Source: Bisporella sp. PMI_857 (lineage: Eukaryota > Ascomycota > Leotiomycetes > Helotiales > Helotiaceae). Taken from it: a stretch of 64,000 nt of DNA. The notes under the pieces are model-generated. The model was given only the letters and a program-made list of their open reading frames with translations. It was not told the origin of the DNA and did no database searches. Positions 34,330-45,706 of this stretch are shown here, one piece after another. A program made the position numbers and the translations under genes. The number at the start of each line of letters is the position of its first letter. Positions within the stretch are counted from its first letter, which is position 1. Location: NCBI GenBank assembly GCA_021307315.1, contig JAJSPD010000077.1:1-64000 (forward strand). The letters are read 5' to 3'.

Positions 34330-34546
34330 GAGTTGAAAAGTAAAGAAAGAGCAAAAGGATATATAAGTCACGTGTAATTATACTTTAGTATCCCGTATTA
34401 CGCCGTATTACGCCGTGCGTATAACAAAGGAGGTATATTACTGCAGTACTATTCAGTGCGTATTTGTGGGAGGAATCTGTACTGCAGTGGTAATAAGGCA
34501 TCAAATTACTGCAGTAATTACGGCGTACACACTACTGGCTACACTG

Positions 34547-34884
34547 GTTTTGCATGTAGTTCTCTGTTGTAGATTAGCTTGAGAGAGGACTATGGCACGA
34601 CAATCCTCTAGCGATATGAAATACGGAGTTTTGAACGTACGCCATGGAGTAGTTAAAGCATAGTATGCAAAGCGCTCAGCCGCACCCCCTATCATAACTA
34701 GCCATGCCGCCAGTGGTACATGACCCGCGACATGTGGGTGTGCAGCAATCTCCTCATCTGTAGCATCTCGGGATTCGTACTGAGGTTCTAACTGCTTAGG
34801 AGATTCTGTTTCCTTAATTTGTGAGGAGGGGACATTGATTTTGTTTGACAATTCGTCACTGAAATTCTCAGCTTGCTTCTCCAT
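34547..34884 (-). pseudogene. Truncated PTR2/POT peptide transporter, 5' end only
   Basis: From the ATG at 34884 the reading gives an acidic cytosolic head followed by DEEIAAHPHVAGHVPLAAWL and GGAAERFAYYALTTPW, which matches the conserved ERFAYYG/A-type start of proton-dependent oligopeptide transporters (plasma membrane, di/tripeptide import). After PTPWR-like residues the reading departs from the family, and it is cut by the hAT right end at 34546. The rest of the gene is not in the window. Confidence 0.65.
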
Positions 34885-35697
34885 TCAACCACTGATGTAC
34901 GGCTTATGCGCTTGATGACTAAAGAAAATACAGCCAGTAGAGTCAGAGTTGGCGCTCTAGCCAGGCAAGCAGAAATTTGTTTTTAAAACTGGCTTCTGGT
35001 GTGCCTCGTGGATCAACCTTTATTGAACTCGACTGACATATATGCTTACTCGGGTTTGAGCGATGCGTAAAAATTTCCCGAAGACCAATGGGCGAAATAT
35101 CTGAAGAAAGTCTCTTCCGCTGTGGTCTTGTAGCTACAGGCTAGAGCACTGGAATAAAGAAATTGATACTCAGGAAAGAGAGTAGATGCAGTCAGCATTG
35201 CGAACAAACTTTCGGCGAGAGAACCATCCTAGCTTCATGCTGATCGCGAAACGATTCTCTTGCCTAAATGGCATACGCACGCGCAGGTATCCAGGTTAGC
35301 GGCTAGATTCTCTTAAACCATGCGCGCTATACCTGTCTATAGAGAGAACAAAACATCATACTTGGCATTGAAAGCAAATCCAGCTCAAATTCCCTCACAT
35401 CACACTTGGCAGCAAGGAAAATTGATTGGCCAAGATCTTGGCCGCTGACCCCAGAAAAGGGGCATCGCTTGGCAAGCGAGGAAGGAAACGACAGTCTGGC
35501 CGACAATCGATGAGTATTTTCAGTAGAATAGCCATATGATACTGGTGTAGTATCAATACGTAATACCATGAATAAAGTTGCTCACAGTATGATTGCTTTC
35601 ATAATAGGCGGCAATCGATAGAAAGACTAGGCACCATTTTTCGATAGGAACTCTGACCACTTGTCAGCCACTTCTCAATTGCACACTCAAGTCATTG
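34885..35697. other. Intergenic stretch, no gene seen
   Basis: Short unrelated frames only (for example 35327-35569, minus). It holds the presumed promoter of the methyltransferase; no distinctive site was recognised. Confidence 0.5.
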
Positions 35698-36585
35698 ATG
35701 TCAGCAACCATGCCCTCAGAAATCACTACCGAGTCTGGATATCATATTGGCCAAGATGAGAAAACTCTTCGGCTTCTATCCCAACGAACAGCCAGAACAT
35801 GTCTTGGATACTTACTTCCAACTTTACACTCACTGCCTCCTACCTTTAAATTGCTAGATGTTGGGTGTGGGCCAGCAAGCATCACATTTGACCTTGCAAA
35901 AATATTTCCCCGTGCCAGTATCATTGGTGTAGACTTTTCTGCTACGGTGATCGAGCGAAATATCGGCATTCAGAAGCAAAGGTTGGAGCAAAAGAATGGG
36001 GAGAATGGGCAGATAGGAGGCAGATGCGAGTTTCGAGTAGGCGATATCCTGAACCCAAGTAGTTTTTTGGCAGAGGAGGAGATTGGAACTTTTGATGTGG
36101 TTAGCGTGCACACGAGCTTGATCAACATACCAGATAGCGTTGAAGCTTTGCGCCAGATGCGCAGCATCGCGCGAAAAGGCGGTATTGTTGCCGCCAGAGA
36201 TGGTGATTTGAGGTCTCAGATATTGTTTCCACCTTGCGATGAGTATACAAGGTTGATTCAAGCGATGTATGCTCACGATAAAACCGATATTGAGACGGGG
36301 AGGAAGTTGATTTCGCTGGCTTTGAAGGCGGGGTGGAATAGAGTGGAAATTGAAGCCTCGGCTAGTGTCTTGACGACCATCCCGAAGGAAGACCGGAGTC
36401 AGTTCTCGTTGTCAATGATAGGCAATCTGGAGAATGCAGAATCAGATGTAAGAAAGATAGCTGAGAAATTGGGCTTTGACGGGGAGAGACAGGAGGTCAT
36501 CAAAAGCGAACTAAGGAGGTTTATGGACGCTGAGGATGGATGGAGAATTATCATTTGTACGGAAGTCATCTGTCAAAGTATCTGA
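35698..36585 (+). CDS. Class I SAM-dependent methyltransferase (UbiE/COQ5-like fold)
   Basis: Intronless frame of 295 residues from the ATG at 35698; the second ATG at 35710 (aaccATGcc) is equally possible. Motif I is LLDVGCGPASITFDLA (from residue about 52), followed by IIGVDFSATVIERN (motif II acidic residue), GDILNPSSF and FDVVSVHTSLINIPD (motif IV area), and then RKGGIVAARDGD. Small-molecule methyltransferases of this type act in the cytosol with S-adenosylmethionine; the acceptor cannot be read from the sequence. It ends 88 bases from the convergent PLP/rhodanese gene and may belong to the same pathway. Confidence 0.85.
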   Translation: MSATMPSEITTESGYHIGQDEKTLRLLSQRTARTCLGYLLPTLHSLPPTFKLLDVGCGPASITFDLAKIFPRASIIGVDFSATVIERNIGIQKQRLEQKNGENGQIGGRCEFRVGDILNPSSFLAEEEIGTFDVVSVHTSLINIPDSVEALRQMRSIARKGGIVAARDGDLRSQILFPPCDEYTRLIQAMYAHDKTDIETGRKLISLALKAGWNRVEIEASASVLTTIPKEDRSQFSLSMIGNLENAESDVRKIAEKLGFDGERQEVIKSELRRFMDAEDGWRIIICTEVICQSI

Positions 36586-36673
36586 TATTTTAGATTTATA
36601 AAGCAAATAATAGAGTGAAAATGAGTAATGACGCTCTAGATGGTAATTAGATCTTTACTTCTTTTCTCCGAGT

Positions 36674-38487
36674 TCATTTCCTACTGCTTGCAAATCGATA
36701 GAATGCAGGAAACCCGTTAGCTATATTGATTGCCTTATAATCTCTACCACGAAGTACTGAAGTCGCAAGTCTCGACACCTCTCCATCGTAACATAGAACA
36801 ATGAGCGGCCTGGATTTGGACCCAAGCATCTTCGGATCTTCGTCAAATTTCTGGCGCAGGTTCTTCCAAAGCTCATGTAAAAGTTCTGCATGTCCGAAGA
36901 TATCTTGAGGTTGCGGTGAGATACCTTTAAGGGGGCTATTCAGAGATCCACGAATATGCTTAGCGCTAAAGTCCACATGATCTCGAAGGTCCAAGATAAC
37001 TGGACTATTGAATTTGTTCTTCTTTGAACATGCTTTGCCGTAGCAGGTGGGATCATTACAAGGTAGGCCATATCTCCTAGACCGTATGCCACTACATAAG
37101 TGCTTGACAGCTTGGCTTGGGCTATATTCCCATGCCTCGCTATACTTATCTACATCGCAATTGAGCAGGATCTGAGTTGGAAATTAATCACGTGGGCTGC
37201 ACTGTAGTTAAATAGAACCAGTTGTGTAACTTACATCGTTGTAGATTGGTGGAAACTCCTCTAATTCAAGCTTTTGGAAATAGCCCTCCATATACTGATA
37301 AGGAAGGTCACAACAGATGAAGACACAAGAGATTTCTCGTGTGATAGGATCAGCGATCTCCTGAAGATTGCCGGCATCCTTTAACTTCTGTAAATAGTTT
37401 AGTAAACCATGAAGCGCTTCGCCTGAGGATGGTTCGCATATTATGCCTTCTCTCGAGAGTTTCATGGACATTCTATAAGATTCTACAGAGCTGACAGTTT
37501 CAAACGTGTCTATTGTATCTCGCCATGGAAATCTACAGCTTTCAAAACCAGGAAAGTGCCTTGGTCCTGGAGTTGGATCATTGAATGCATTACATACTCT
37601 AAAATTATTTAGCTAATACTAAATTGGGTAAGACAAAGGTGGCATTCACTCACCCAACAACTCTCAGAGATGGCTTTTGAGATTTGAGATATGAACCTGT
37701 TCCGGTAATACAACCTTTCAAATAAGCTTGTATCATCAGACCCTGTAGAAGTGGATGTACCTCCGGTTCCTACAGTCGTGCATAAAACATTAATTTCATG
37801 CAATTGATTCCATATTTGGGGCCCGGTCCAGCGCGTGTGCGATTGCCAGTTCTAGATTTGTCAATGCTTGAAACCCTTGTGACGGATTGTAATTGCTCAC
37901 ATCTGCATTGTCGTATTGTCCTGGGTAAATGAAAGTGTCTGGGTCCTTTTTAGAGAGCTTTCTAAGTCGGTTCATAATTCCTTTTGGGTCAACTGGTTCC
38001 TGTTGAGCAAGACCACCATAAAGTGAACTACATGGGTGAGCCTCAATCACAGACAGGAAAGGAAAGCACAATTAACTAACACCTTAAGCCCAAAAAACCT
38101 CAATATTCTAAGTTGATCCGGATGTTTCTTGTTTGTGACATAGGCACATACATCTTCGTTTCCCCATAATACGCGAGAAACTATGCCGAGAGAGATCACG
38201 GTCGACCCTGAGCTGGCTTCGACGATCGATTTATTCGCCGCGGAGGGTTGATTGAGTAACATATTCAATGCTATGACTGTCAAAATTAGAATTTCACTAG
38301 GGATTCTCGAATTACCTGGGAGAGCTTTGACATTTTGGGCGGGGAGAGCAGTCATCATTTTGGCATAGATACGCACATTGTCGCCTCGGAACGGATTAAG
38401 CTTAGCAGGTATCTCGACCAAAGGTAACGGTGGTTGAAGATCTGGATTGAAGTATTGGGCCATCGCGTCTGGCCCTTTTGAAAACAT
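36674..38487 (-). CDS. Cysteine-synthase-like PLP enzyme fused to a rhodanese domain
   Basis: A multi-exon gene. The first exon, from ATG 38487 (or 38463), holds NPFRGDNVRIYAKMMTALPA and NVKALP, whose Lys is the likely PLP-binding residue. After a possible 39-base in-frame intron (38277-38315) comes SIVEASSGSTVISLGIVSRV. A second intron follows GLK near 38075. Then come CSSLYGGLAQQEP, PGQYDNAD, the PLP phosphate loop TTVGTGGTSTSTG (37.75 kb) and REGIICEPSSGEALHG (37.4 kb). The last exon (from about 37170) has a Cys-rich linker (CNDPTCYGKAC) and a rhodanese domain with DLRDHVDFSAKHIRGS and the active-site Cys in LCYDGEVSR. Related fungal proteins resemble yeast Mcy1. The predicted role is O-acetylserine sulfhydrylase-type chemistry with sulfur transfer. 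Some exon edges are unsettled. Confidence 0.75.
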
Positions 38488-38993
38488 TTAGCGTGTTGGG
38501 TGTGCTCATTTTTCCTATGGTTCCTGCTAGGGTGAAGTCTCCCAATTTAATATTTGGAGTAAGTCTTGATTGAGTGTTATCACAGATAAACCAGTTTTAC
38601 TATACAAGCACCACGTGCATACAAACGCAGCATTGGACAACCTTGATCACAGTCTTCATGCCAAGGAAGCCACAAACGTCAAGCTATCGTAATTTTCCTG
38701 AAGCAATTTACTCTAAATGTCTCAACCAAGCATGCACAAGATATATCGCAACCTCTTGGCCTGCGTGCGTAATACAAGGGGAAATTTTCCACCGTGAGAA
38801 CTACGACATCTTGGCAGCCACTCCTCTGAGCACATTAACCTTAAAACCGGACATATGCAGGCACGCTGACACCGGGATCTGGTGACAGGGATTGATAGCT
38901 TCCGATGCATTGACCACTGTTCAATTCTCTTCGAAAACAAGTCAACTTCAACTCAGCTTACATGCACTTGCAGTTCTCATAAGAATTAGAACA
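38488..38993. promoter_or_regulatory. Divergent promoter between PLP/rhodanese and ATP-grasp genes
   Basis: About 500 bases without a convincing gene, lying between two genes transcribed away from each other. Shared control is plausible from the layout only. Confidence 0.4.
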
Positions 38994-41048
38994 ATGGGTT
39001 CAATTGAAGCACAATTGGACCTCCAGTCCTTTGTAGCTCGCACGGTCATAAATAAGGTTCCAGGTAAGACCTGCGCACAAGTTTAAGCCATTTTGCTAAT
39101 TTATATAGTCAGATTAACGTCAAATGGATGGAGGCATCATGGAACGAAGTCAAAGGTTGACTAGGTGACACCGTACTTGAGTTTTGACTTTGTGGTCTCT
39201 CTTTTGCAAGATGAAGCTTATAACTCCGATGTCTCCCAAGATATGGATGTGCCTCCAGATAGGAGTTTTGGGAAAACATCGTGTATACTCTTCCTCGACG
39301 GGTGCATCCGCTCACTCCAGCTCTCAGCTTCTACAAACGATGACCTGAATGAGGCAGTTGCTGTAAGATTCATTTTCCCCATAGATGATGGACAAGTCAC
39401 AAGGTCCGATGTCCTTGAAAGACGTTTCGAGTGCTGCGAAATTGTGGAACAAGCTGTTTCATTTGTAGAACCACTCGAAGAGGTTCTTGGCTTCTCACGG
39501 CATGAGATCTCTTCGACGTCGATTTATCAAGTTTTATCCAAGGCAATTGGGGCTGTACAACTCCGTAGTCGCGATCCGGTTCAATTTCCTATGCTGCTAA
39601 AAATGCTGGATGCAGAACTGAGTAACCGACTTTCTCTATCTTGGCTGTTGTTCGAGTCTGTGCCTCGAAGACGTGTGGCATGGGTGCAAGGACGTGAAGA
39701 CTTTGAGTCCAGCGGAAGAGCATATGAAGCTGCTAAAGCACTCGGAATCACGCTTGTCATAATAGACCAAGCTGGTCATTGGCTCCAGGAGGAGGATGGC
39801 CCTTACAGCCACCTCCGAGAAGCGTTTCTTCCAGTAAACATTGATGTTGACGATACGTTTACTCAGCGGATCGTGGATGCCGTTCATGGCTATCCTCTCC
39901 CGATTGATAGCTTAGTAACAATTAGTGATTTACGCTTGCCTGGAGTTGCTAAAGCCTGTGAGATTCTTGAGCTGCCAACTTCTTCTGCAGCTGCCTATCA
40001 AATTGCAGGAGATAAAGGGAAAACTAGGATGCTGGAGTCAAGCGGCAAAGAATCTTTCACATTGTCTAATGCAGAAGCCCTAGGAGCATATTTGGAGGTT
40101 CGAGATACACCCCTTGAGTTTCCCATGGTTGTCAAACCTTGTCGTGGATGGAATAGCGACTGTGTTTCAAAGATAAACAGCGAGTCCGAACTAGCCAAGG
40201 CTGTAGGAATTGCTTCACAAAGACATGCAGATGCACCAGACCCCAGCACAGCTGTAGTGGTGGAACCATTTATTGATGGGCCAGAGGTAGACGCGAACTT
40301 AGTCCTCCTCAATGGGGAGATTGTATTCTTCGAGATCTGCGACAACTTCCCAAGCAATGGAGACGCGAATAATGCCGGCCCTGAAGACACCTTCCAGGAA
40401 ACACTCGCCCTGCTTCCTACAGCATTGCCTAATGATGAAGTTATCCTGCTTCGGGACTCGCTGCATAAGAGCATCATGCGGCAGGGGTTCTCATCGGGCA
40501 TTTTCCATTGCGAAGCCAGGGTCCGCCATTCTTCCAGAGAATACAAGGCATGTGAGGACCTTCTTGATCTCGAGGACAAGGGAGAACCACCAAGCAACGA
40601 AAAAAGCACCTATCTGCATGAAATCAACGCACGTCCACCAGGGTATCTAGAGACTGTGGCCGTAGCTCTGGCTTATGGCGTGGACTACTATGCACTGCGT
40701 CTTCTGCTATCTATAGGGGAGTCCGAGAACGTCCGAATTCGTGCCTTGTCGCAACCATTCTCTGATGGTCCGCAGTTCAATCTTGCCATGGTTATCATCC
40801 AACAGACGAAAGCTGGCACCATGAAATCGAAAGACGCCGTAAGAGAATTTTTGGAAAACTTCCCCGAGCTCCGTGATAGGGTTCCAGATTTTAAGACACA
40901 GAAAAGGGGCGGCGATGTGCTGGAAGGAAGATTAGCAACAGCTCTTTGGTGGATTGGCTATATTTCTATCTACTCCAGAGCTGGTCGAAAGGATTGTCTG
41001 AGGCTGGTTAACTTTATTCGAGAGAACTTTTCGTACGAAGTTGAATGA
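38994..41048 (+). CDS. ATP-grasp ligase (amino-acid-ligase-like)
   Basis: The long exon 39165-41048 has no in-frame ATG at its start and is preceded by AG (ttgactag). Its N-terminus must therefore lie in short upstream exons: ATG 38994 (MGSIEAQLDLQSFVARTVIN) and a segment around 39120 that reads VKWMEASWNEVK. The exact joins are unresolved. The long exon shows the ATP-grasp fold: FPMVVKPCRGWNSDCVSKI (ATP-binding Lys), VVVEPFIDGPEVDANLVL, IVFFEICDNFPSNGD, FHCEARVR and the metal-binding YLHEINARPPGY. Such enzymes form amide bonds between a carboxylate and an amine through an acyl-phosphate. The substrate is unknown. Its neighbours (methyltransferase, PLP/rhodanese) suggest an amino-acid-derived product. 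Confidence 0.8.
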
Positions 41049-41650
41049 GTCCAAACATGATTGAGTAGCGACTGACGCAGCGAAAGAGAGAGCGTTGCAC
41101 GTTGAAGGTTGTTTTGCCTTGGCGGAAGCTTAGTCATTGCCAGGGACAGTTATTAGGACTACATTGTTTGGCGGTAGTTGTTTTTCAAGTTTTACAAGCA
41201 GGCACACAGTGAGAGCCTCATATTGTATAGTAGAATGTGAAAGATTGAAGTTCGTGGTATGGACTTCACAACCCGACGCACTTGTGGCTGCATGAAAGCA
41301 TAAATCAAGGAATATGTCTTACTGTCGGAATACCTACCGCGTGGCAAAAGGCGTAGTAGCTATTGACTACGCTCTTGCTGGTGTGGTTCTGATATTCGTT
41401 GATTGTTCTAAGCTCTAGTTCTACGGAGTTGAGTAGGATCGAGGTCCCACTGTTTCAGGTGCTGGTCACATGATCATTACTACATACAAATAGCTACCAA
41501 CACTTACGTACAATTGAGGGGTAGCTTTGAGCTACATGAAATTGTGCCAGTGATTCATACCTCATTATCAGATCACCTTTGTCCCTGTGAATCTTTGTCG
41601 CCCATATTGAGAATTTCTGTCCACAAGGCGTCTGGAATCTCTGTTTCGAG
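41049..41650. other. Intergenic stretch, no gene seen
   Basis: About 600 bases, probably the terminator of the ATP-grasp gene and the leader of the CorA-like gene. No RNA gene or repeat was recognised. Confidence 0.5.
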
Positions 41651-43399
41651 ATGATTGATTTCTTGGAATATGTCTCGCAAAATAGGCTAGATGAACTGAA
41701 TCAAGATTGCTGCTCAGCCTCGTCTTTTGCGAAGGTGTCTATACTTGAGACACAGCCTCATGAGAAAAGCAGTAAGACCGCCAGATTAGGGACGTTTTCT
41801 AAATCACTGATCATGGTATACATGTTGTAGATTTCCATTACAACTTGAATTTCCAAGATTTGGAGAAATATCTTGATGCAGAGAGTTTGCAGAATGAATC
41901 GTGGGATTCAGGAATATTGTGAGTATACCAAAGTTTGGTTATCTTCTTGGTTTTACTTCGGGCTCTGTTAATTCATTAGCTTTATTTCTACAGCAAAATG
42001 CAGAGTTGAGGAGCACACCCACATTGATCCGACCATGAAACTGCTTTACGATAAGGGTGTCGTGACGGCAAAATTCCTTGTGGACTTCTACGAGACTGAT
42101 GACTGGACTGTATTTCGAACATCATCTTCTTCAACGATACCGAAGCCTCGGCAGCCTCAAGCCTTCGATGCTGATTATGAGTTTGACATGCCTGACTTTT
42201 CAGTAAACAATTCTAATTCCTCGACGCCGGGTAAGCCCCCCGCTTCCTGGTGCCCATATGGACTAATCCTCATTAGTGATCTTACAATACGGTTTTTGGA
42301 TATGGAGTAATGACTCAATACCGTCATTTGTTCAGCTCATCATGAATGCTGGCAAGTCGACATACTTCTTTGTGAACTTTCCATCCACCCTTCAGGAATA
42401 TATTAGCATCACTATTGAAAAAAGGCCATCCTTAATCAAAGAACTATTTTTCATTGAATCTCTAATCGTCATTAAAGTCTTGGCGTCATATCATTCTGCG
42501 ATAGCTAGTCATAGGGAAACGCTCCGCGGTATTGTAGGTTCTTAGCCCTTTATTTCAGAGCTTCGACCGAGCTTAAAAATGCAACAGGAGCAAAAGGACA
42601 TCGAAGAGCATTCCCGGAACGGCGACCACAATGAGCATATTGTCGCACTCCACAAGCTTGCCGTGAAGTGGCATACAATTCTGAAAGATTTGACAGACAT
42701 CGAGAAACATTTAGACCATCTCCTCTCAACTGCTGACAGAATCGCTAGAGCAGACTCTGCGAGATCTAGTGGAAGAGCAAATACTTATAGCCATAGTTCG
42801 TTCAAAACTTTAAGGCATCACAAGTCGTCGTGTCAAATTTGGTCCCAGTGTGTCAGAACATATAGCGAGAGAACCAATATTCGGATCAACTTGGTACGAG
42901 GCCTTACTTAAATCATGTTCTTGGATAATATATATGTATGTGTTTATGCTTATGGAGAGCTGACATTCCAAGGTGCATAACCTCGCTGCTCGGGAAGATA
43001 ACCAAGCCAACCAGAGGATAAGCCGCCTGACGACAGACATTGCATTGCAAACGAAGCATGACAGTGCCTCGATGTCCACGCTGGCAATGGTCACGGCGCT
43101 ATTTTTACCAGGAACATTTGTCTGCGTATGTTGATACTAACTTTTTGTATTCCTTTGGCTAATTGATGTAGTCCGTGTTCAGCACTGCGCTTTTTGCCTA
43201 CGAAGGTGGGAAGCTCGATATTTCTCATTGGTGGTGGATTCTACCTACTATTGCTGTCCCATTGATTATCTTGGTGATGTATACCTGGTTCTTGTGGTTT
43301 CGAACACAATTAAAGAAAGATGATGCATTTTGGTTGAAGAGAAGGGAGGGCCTTGAGACTGGCGATTCCGATACGTCAAGTGTGTCTTCTTGTAAGTGA
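41651..43399 (+). CDS. CorA-like two-transmembrane protein (multi-exon)
   Basis: Starts MIDFLEYVSQNRLDEL at 41651. Introns that fit phase: 41772-41830, 41919-42003 and 42231-42276. One junction near 42534-42560 is unresolved, and further introns lie between about 42830 and 42970 and at about 43125-43171. The middle is helical and hydrophilic (SLIKELFFIESLIV; DIEKHLDHLLSTADRI). The C-terminus has ISRLTTDIALQTKHDSASMS followed by the membrane segment LAMVTALFLPGTFV, an extracellular-type loop and a second membrane segment LPTIAVPLIILVMYTWFLWF. This is the usual layout of fungal CorA-like membrane proteins. The GMN motif of true Mg2+ channels is not seen, so the transported ion is uncertain. Confidence 0.65.
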
Positions 43400-43566
43400 A
43401 GCGGGAAATTTTGGGAAGGTATCTTTCCTAGCGAATTTTTTCAATAAGACGCGACAGATAGTAGAGGCTACAGTTCCAATTTCGTTATTATAATGGGTAC
43501 ATTTCAGCCGTTCGTGAAGTTGCTGCGTAAAAGACGGAGACAGAAACCAAATTTCGTCAACTCAAA

Positions 43567-45706
43567 TTACCAAGAAAATGCATCCACCTCAAGCTCAAAC
43601 ATGGCTTTCCCCTGCCGTCCTGCCGCTGTCACAACAGCTCGTACATCATCACATAGCCCCCCTGGTCCACAAACTACGACCCCAATCTTCTTCCATCCAG
43701 CATTCGCCTCCTGAATAATAATTTGTTCAACGTCGAGTCTCTTGCCAACCAAGATTTGCTTTTCCACAACACCTTCTAGCACAGAGCTCAAATCGTGGAT
43801 AATACCTTCTGAACTTTGCTTCAAGCTCCAGCACAGATGCACATTTGTGTGAGAGCTTAAAAATGGAATGAGCGCAGTGATGCCGATTCCACCCCCAATC
43901 AACAATAGTCTATCGCATCCCAAGACGGCCTTGGTTGGGTTATTGGGGTATGGGCCATCCAGGAGTGTAGTTAGACCCTGTTGTCCTTTGAGAAACTTCG
44001 TAATACCACCTTTTCCGTTGGATTTTCTTATGTATAGGCTCACACCAGCTGTACTCCATGGTTGTCTTGTGTTGATAACCTCAGCTGCTGTATGAACATC
44101 TGCTGACTTCTCAATATCTCGATCCGCTGATTTACTCGTTTGAGATGATTTGTCGGATTGAGAATTGTGCTTATGTAGATGAAGCAATGATGTCGGAATG
44201 ACGGAGAAAGGATGGTTTTCCCATGGTCGGAACTTGTTTAAGGTGGGAAAGTATGCGTACGCATGGTATCCTGGTCGTGCTGCCCATCTCACCCCCTCAA
44301 TATCGACGCGGACGATATCAGACGCCACATCAGTTATCGTAGCGTGTCGTCGTCCAGTTTTTGCAATGCGTAAAGCCCGCAACAGCCGATCAGCAAACCA
44401 GACAGCACATGCGGCATAAATCCAGAACTCATAGCCCCATTTTCGCGTGAAAAGCAATTCAACGTGATACCAGGACCCAACAAGCACAAATACTGCCAAT
44501 ATGATGTGTAGGATAAGGAATATCTCATAAGATTTCCGGCGGAAATATAATGGGCTGATCACGAGTGAGATACAGACAGCCAGCGTAGCTACAATACCCC
44601 AGATCCAATACTCTTCTTTCTGCTCCGCACTGAGCGTCCCAATGTCTTTATATAGGATAAGCTCTAAGATTGAATGGAGGATGATTTGCAGGCCAAAAAT
44701 TCTGGCTACCCAGCGATGGAGGAGCATAAATGTCGAGTGTGACCAGTTGGTCAACCACAGCAAAATATTGTTCCTTCCCGAGAAAAGAATAACGAGAGGA
44801 GCGAGAGCAAATGCCAAAACGCCAGTACGAGCCGATGAATACGCCATGATTTCTTGCCAAGTACTCGTAAACCAGGTGTTTGGCTGAGTGGAATGATAAT
44901 TGACAGCCGTCAAAATGACATTCAGAGCGAAGAAAAATGCGACATACAGACTCTCGCCGAGAAGGGGTGCATTCCCAAGAAAGTATGGTAAAGGGCGGAC
45001 ATGGTACCTACCAATGACAGCAGGGTAGACGACATACGGCTTGATCTTGTCAAACACACCTGTCATATATGGCAAGTATCCTAGAGCCGTGAAGACAATA
45101 GGGATGGCAAATCCGGTGACTAATAGGACAATTCTGTTCTGAAATTAGTATATTGTGGAATTGTGCTGAAGTTAAAGCTCTTCTCCCATACCCATATCTG
45201 GAATGTAACATCTCCTGTCCAGCGAAATGCTCTAAAGTGTTCTTCTGAGACTGCCATGAGGTAGTTGGCACAAGGACAGTCACATTCATAACTTCCTTCT
45301 TGTTCAGTAGCTGCGACGGCGTGCCAGAGATTTGCTGCACTGATTCCGTGTATGACCACTTGGGAATAACACCTTTTGCTCCAGGAACTTGTTCTCGCCA
45401 ATATTTCTCTAACCTCCACAGTTCAATGTTCAAAGGTCCGCAATTTGTTTGTATGCACCACGCGAGAGTTGTGAGGAAGGGCAGGTTGCTCGCTCGACAT
45501 TGTGGGGTGGTAGTCATAGAGGCGCCGTGACCACCGCTGCTATGTCCTCCTGCTCCATGGTCAGAGCAGGTCAATGGCGCGGAGGCAATTGCTGCACGAC
45601 ATGCGAATGCACAGGATGGATCGTACATGGGAATTCCATAACCTATTAGTGCAAAGCACCAGGGCAGAGAAACACAAAGAAGAGTGAATGTTGTTGAAAC
45701 CCGCAT
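43567..45706 (-). CDS. Ferric/cupric reductase transmembrane protein (FRE family)
   Basis: Joined from 45706-45192 and 45133-43567 with a 58-base intron (45134-45191), giving 693 residues. A signal peptide (TFTLLCVSLPWCFAL) precedes a Cys-containing outer domain and several membrane spans. Two His pairs, each separated by 13 residues, bind haem (HRWVARIFGLQIILH and HIILAVFVLVGSWYH). ENHPFSVIPTS is the FAD-binding motif, and GGGIGITALIPFL and CGPGGLCDDVR are the NADPH site. The enzyme passes electrons from cytosolic NADPH to extracellular Fe(III) or Cu(II), preparing metal for uptake. A His/Ser/Gly-rich patch (GGHSSGGHG) in the outer domain could bind metal. It is tail-to-tail with the CorA-like gene. 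Confidence 0.9.

Larger units (their letters stand above)
31193..34546 (+). mobile_element. hAT element with decayed transposase
   Basis: A 3,354-base element with perfect 19-base tips (cagtgtagccagtagtgtg at 31193, reverse complement ending at 34546). Subterminal tattacgccg-type repeats occur at both ends. The 8-base flanks (31185-31192 ctttatat, 34547-34554 gttttgca) do not match, so there is no intact target duplication and a rearrangement is likely. Its right end lies inside a peptide-transporter gene. Confidence 0.88.

Noticed and set aside
10303..34546. A clean composite hAT transposon carrying the toxin genes
   Set aside because: The left copy lacks an outer end and no 8-base target duplication is found, so only a bracketing by inverted left ends can be claimed.
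39165..39167. GTG as start codon of the ATP-grasp protein
   Set aside because: Fungal nuclear genes start with ATG; the preceding TAG is better read as a splice acceptor of an upstream exon.
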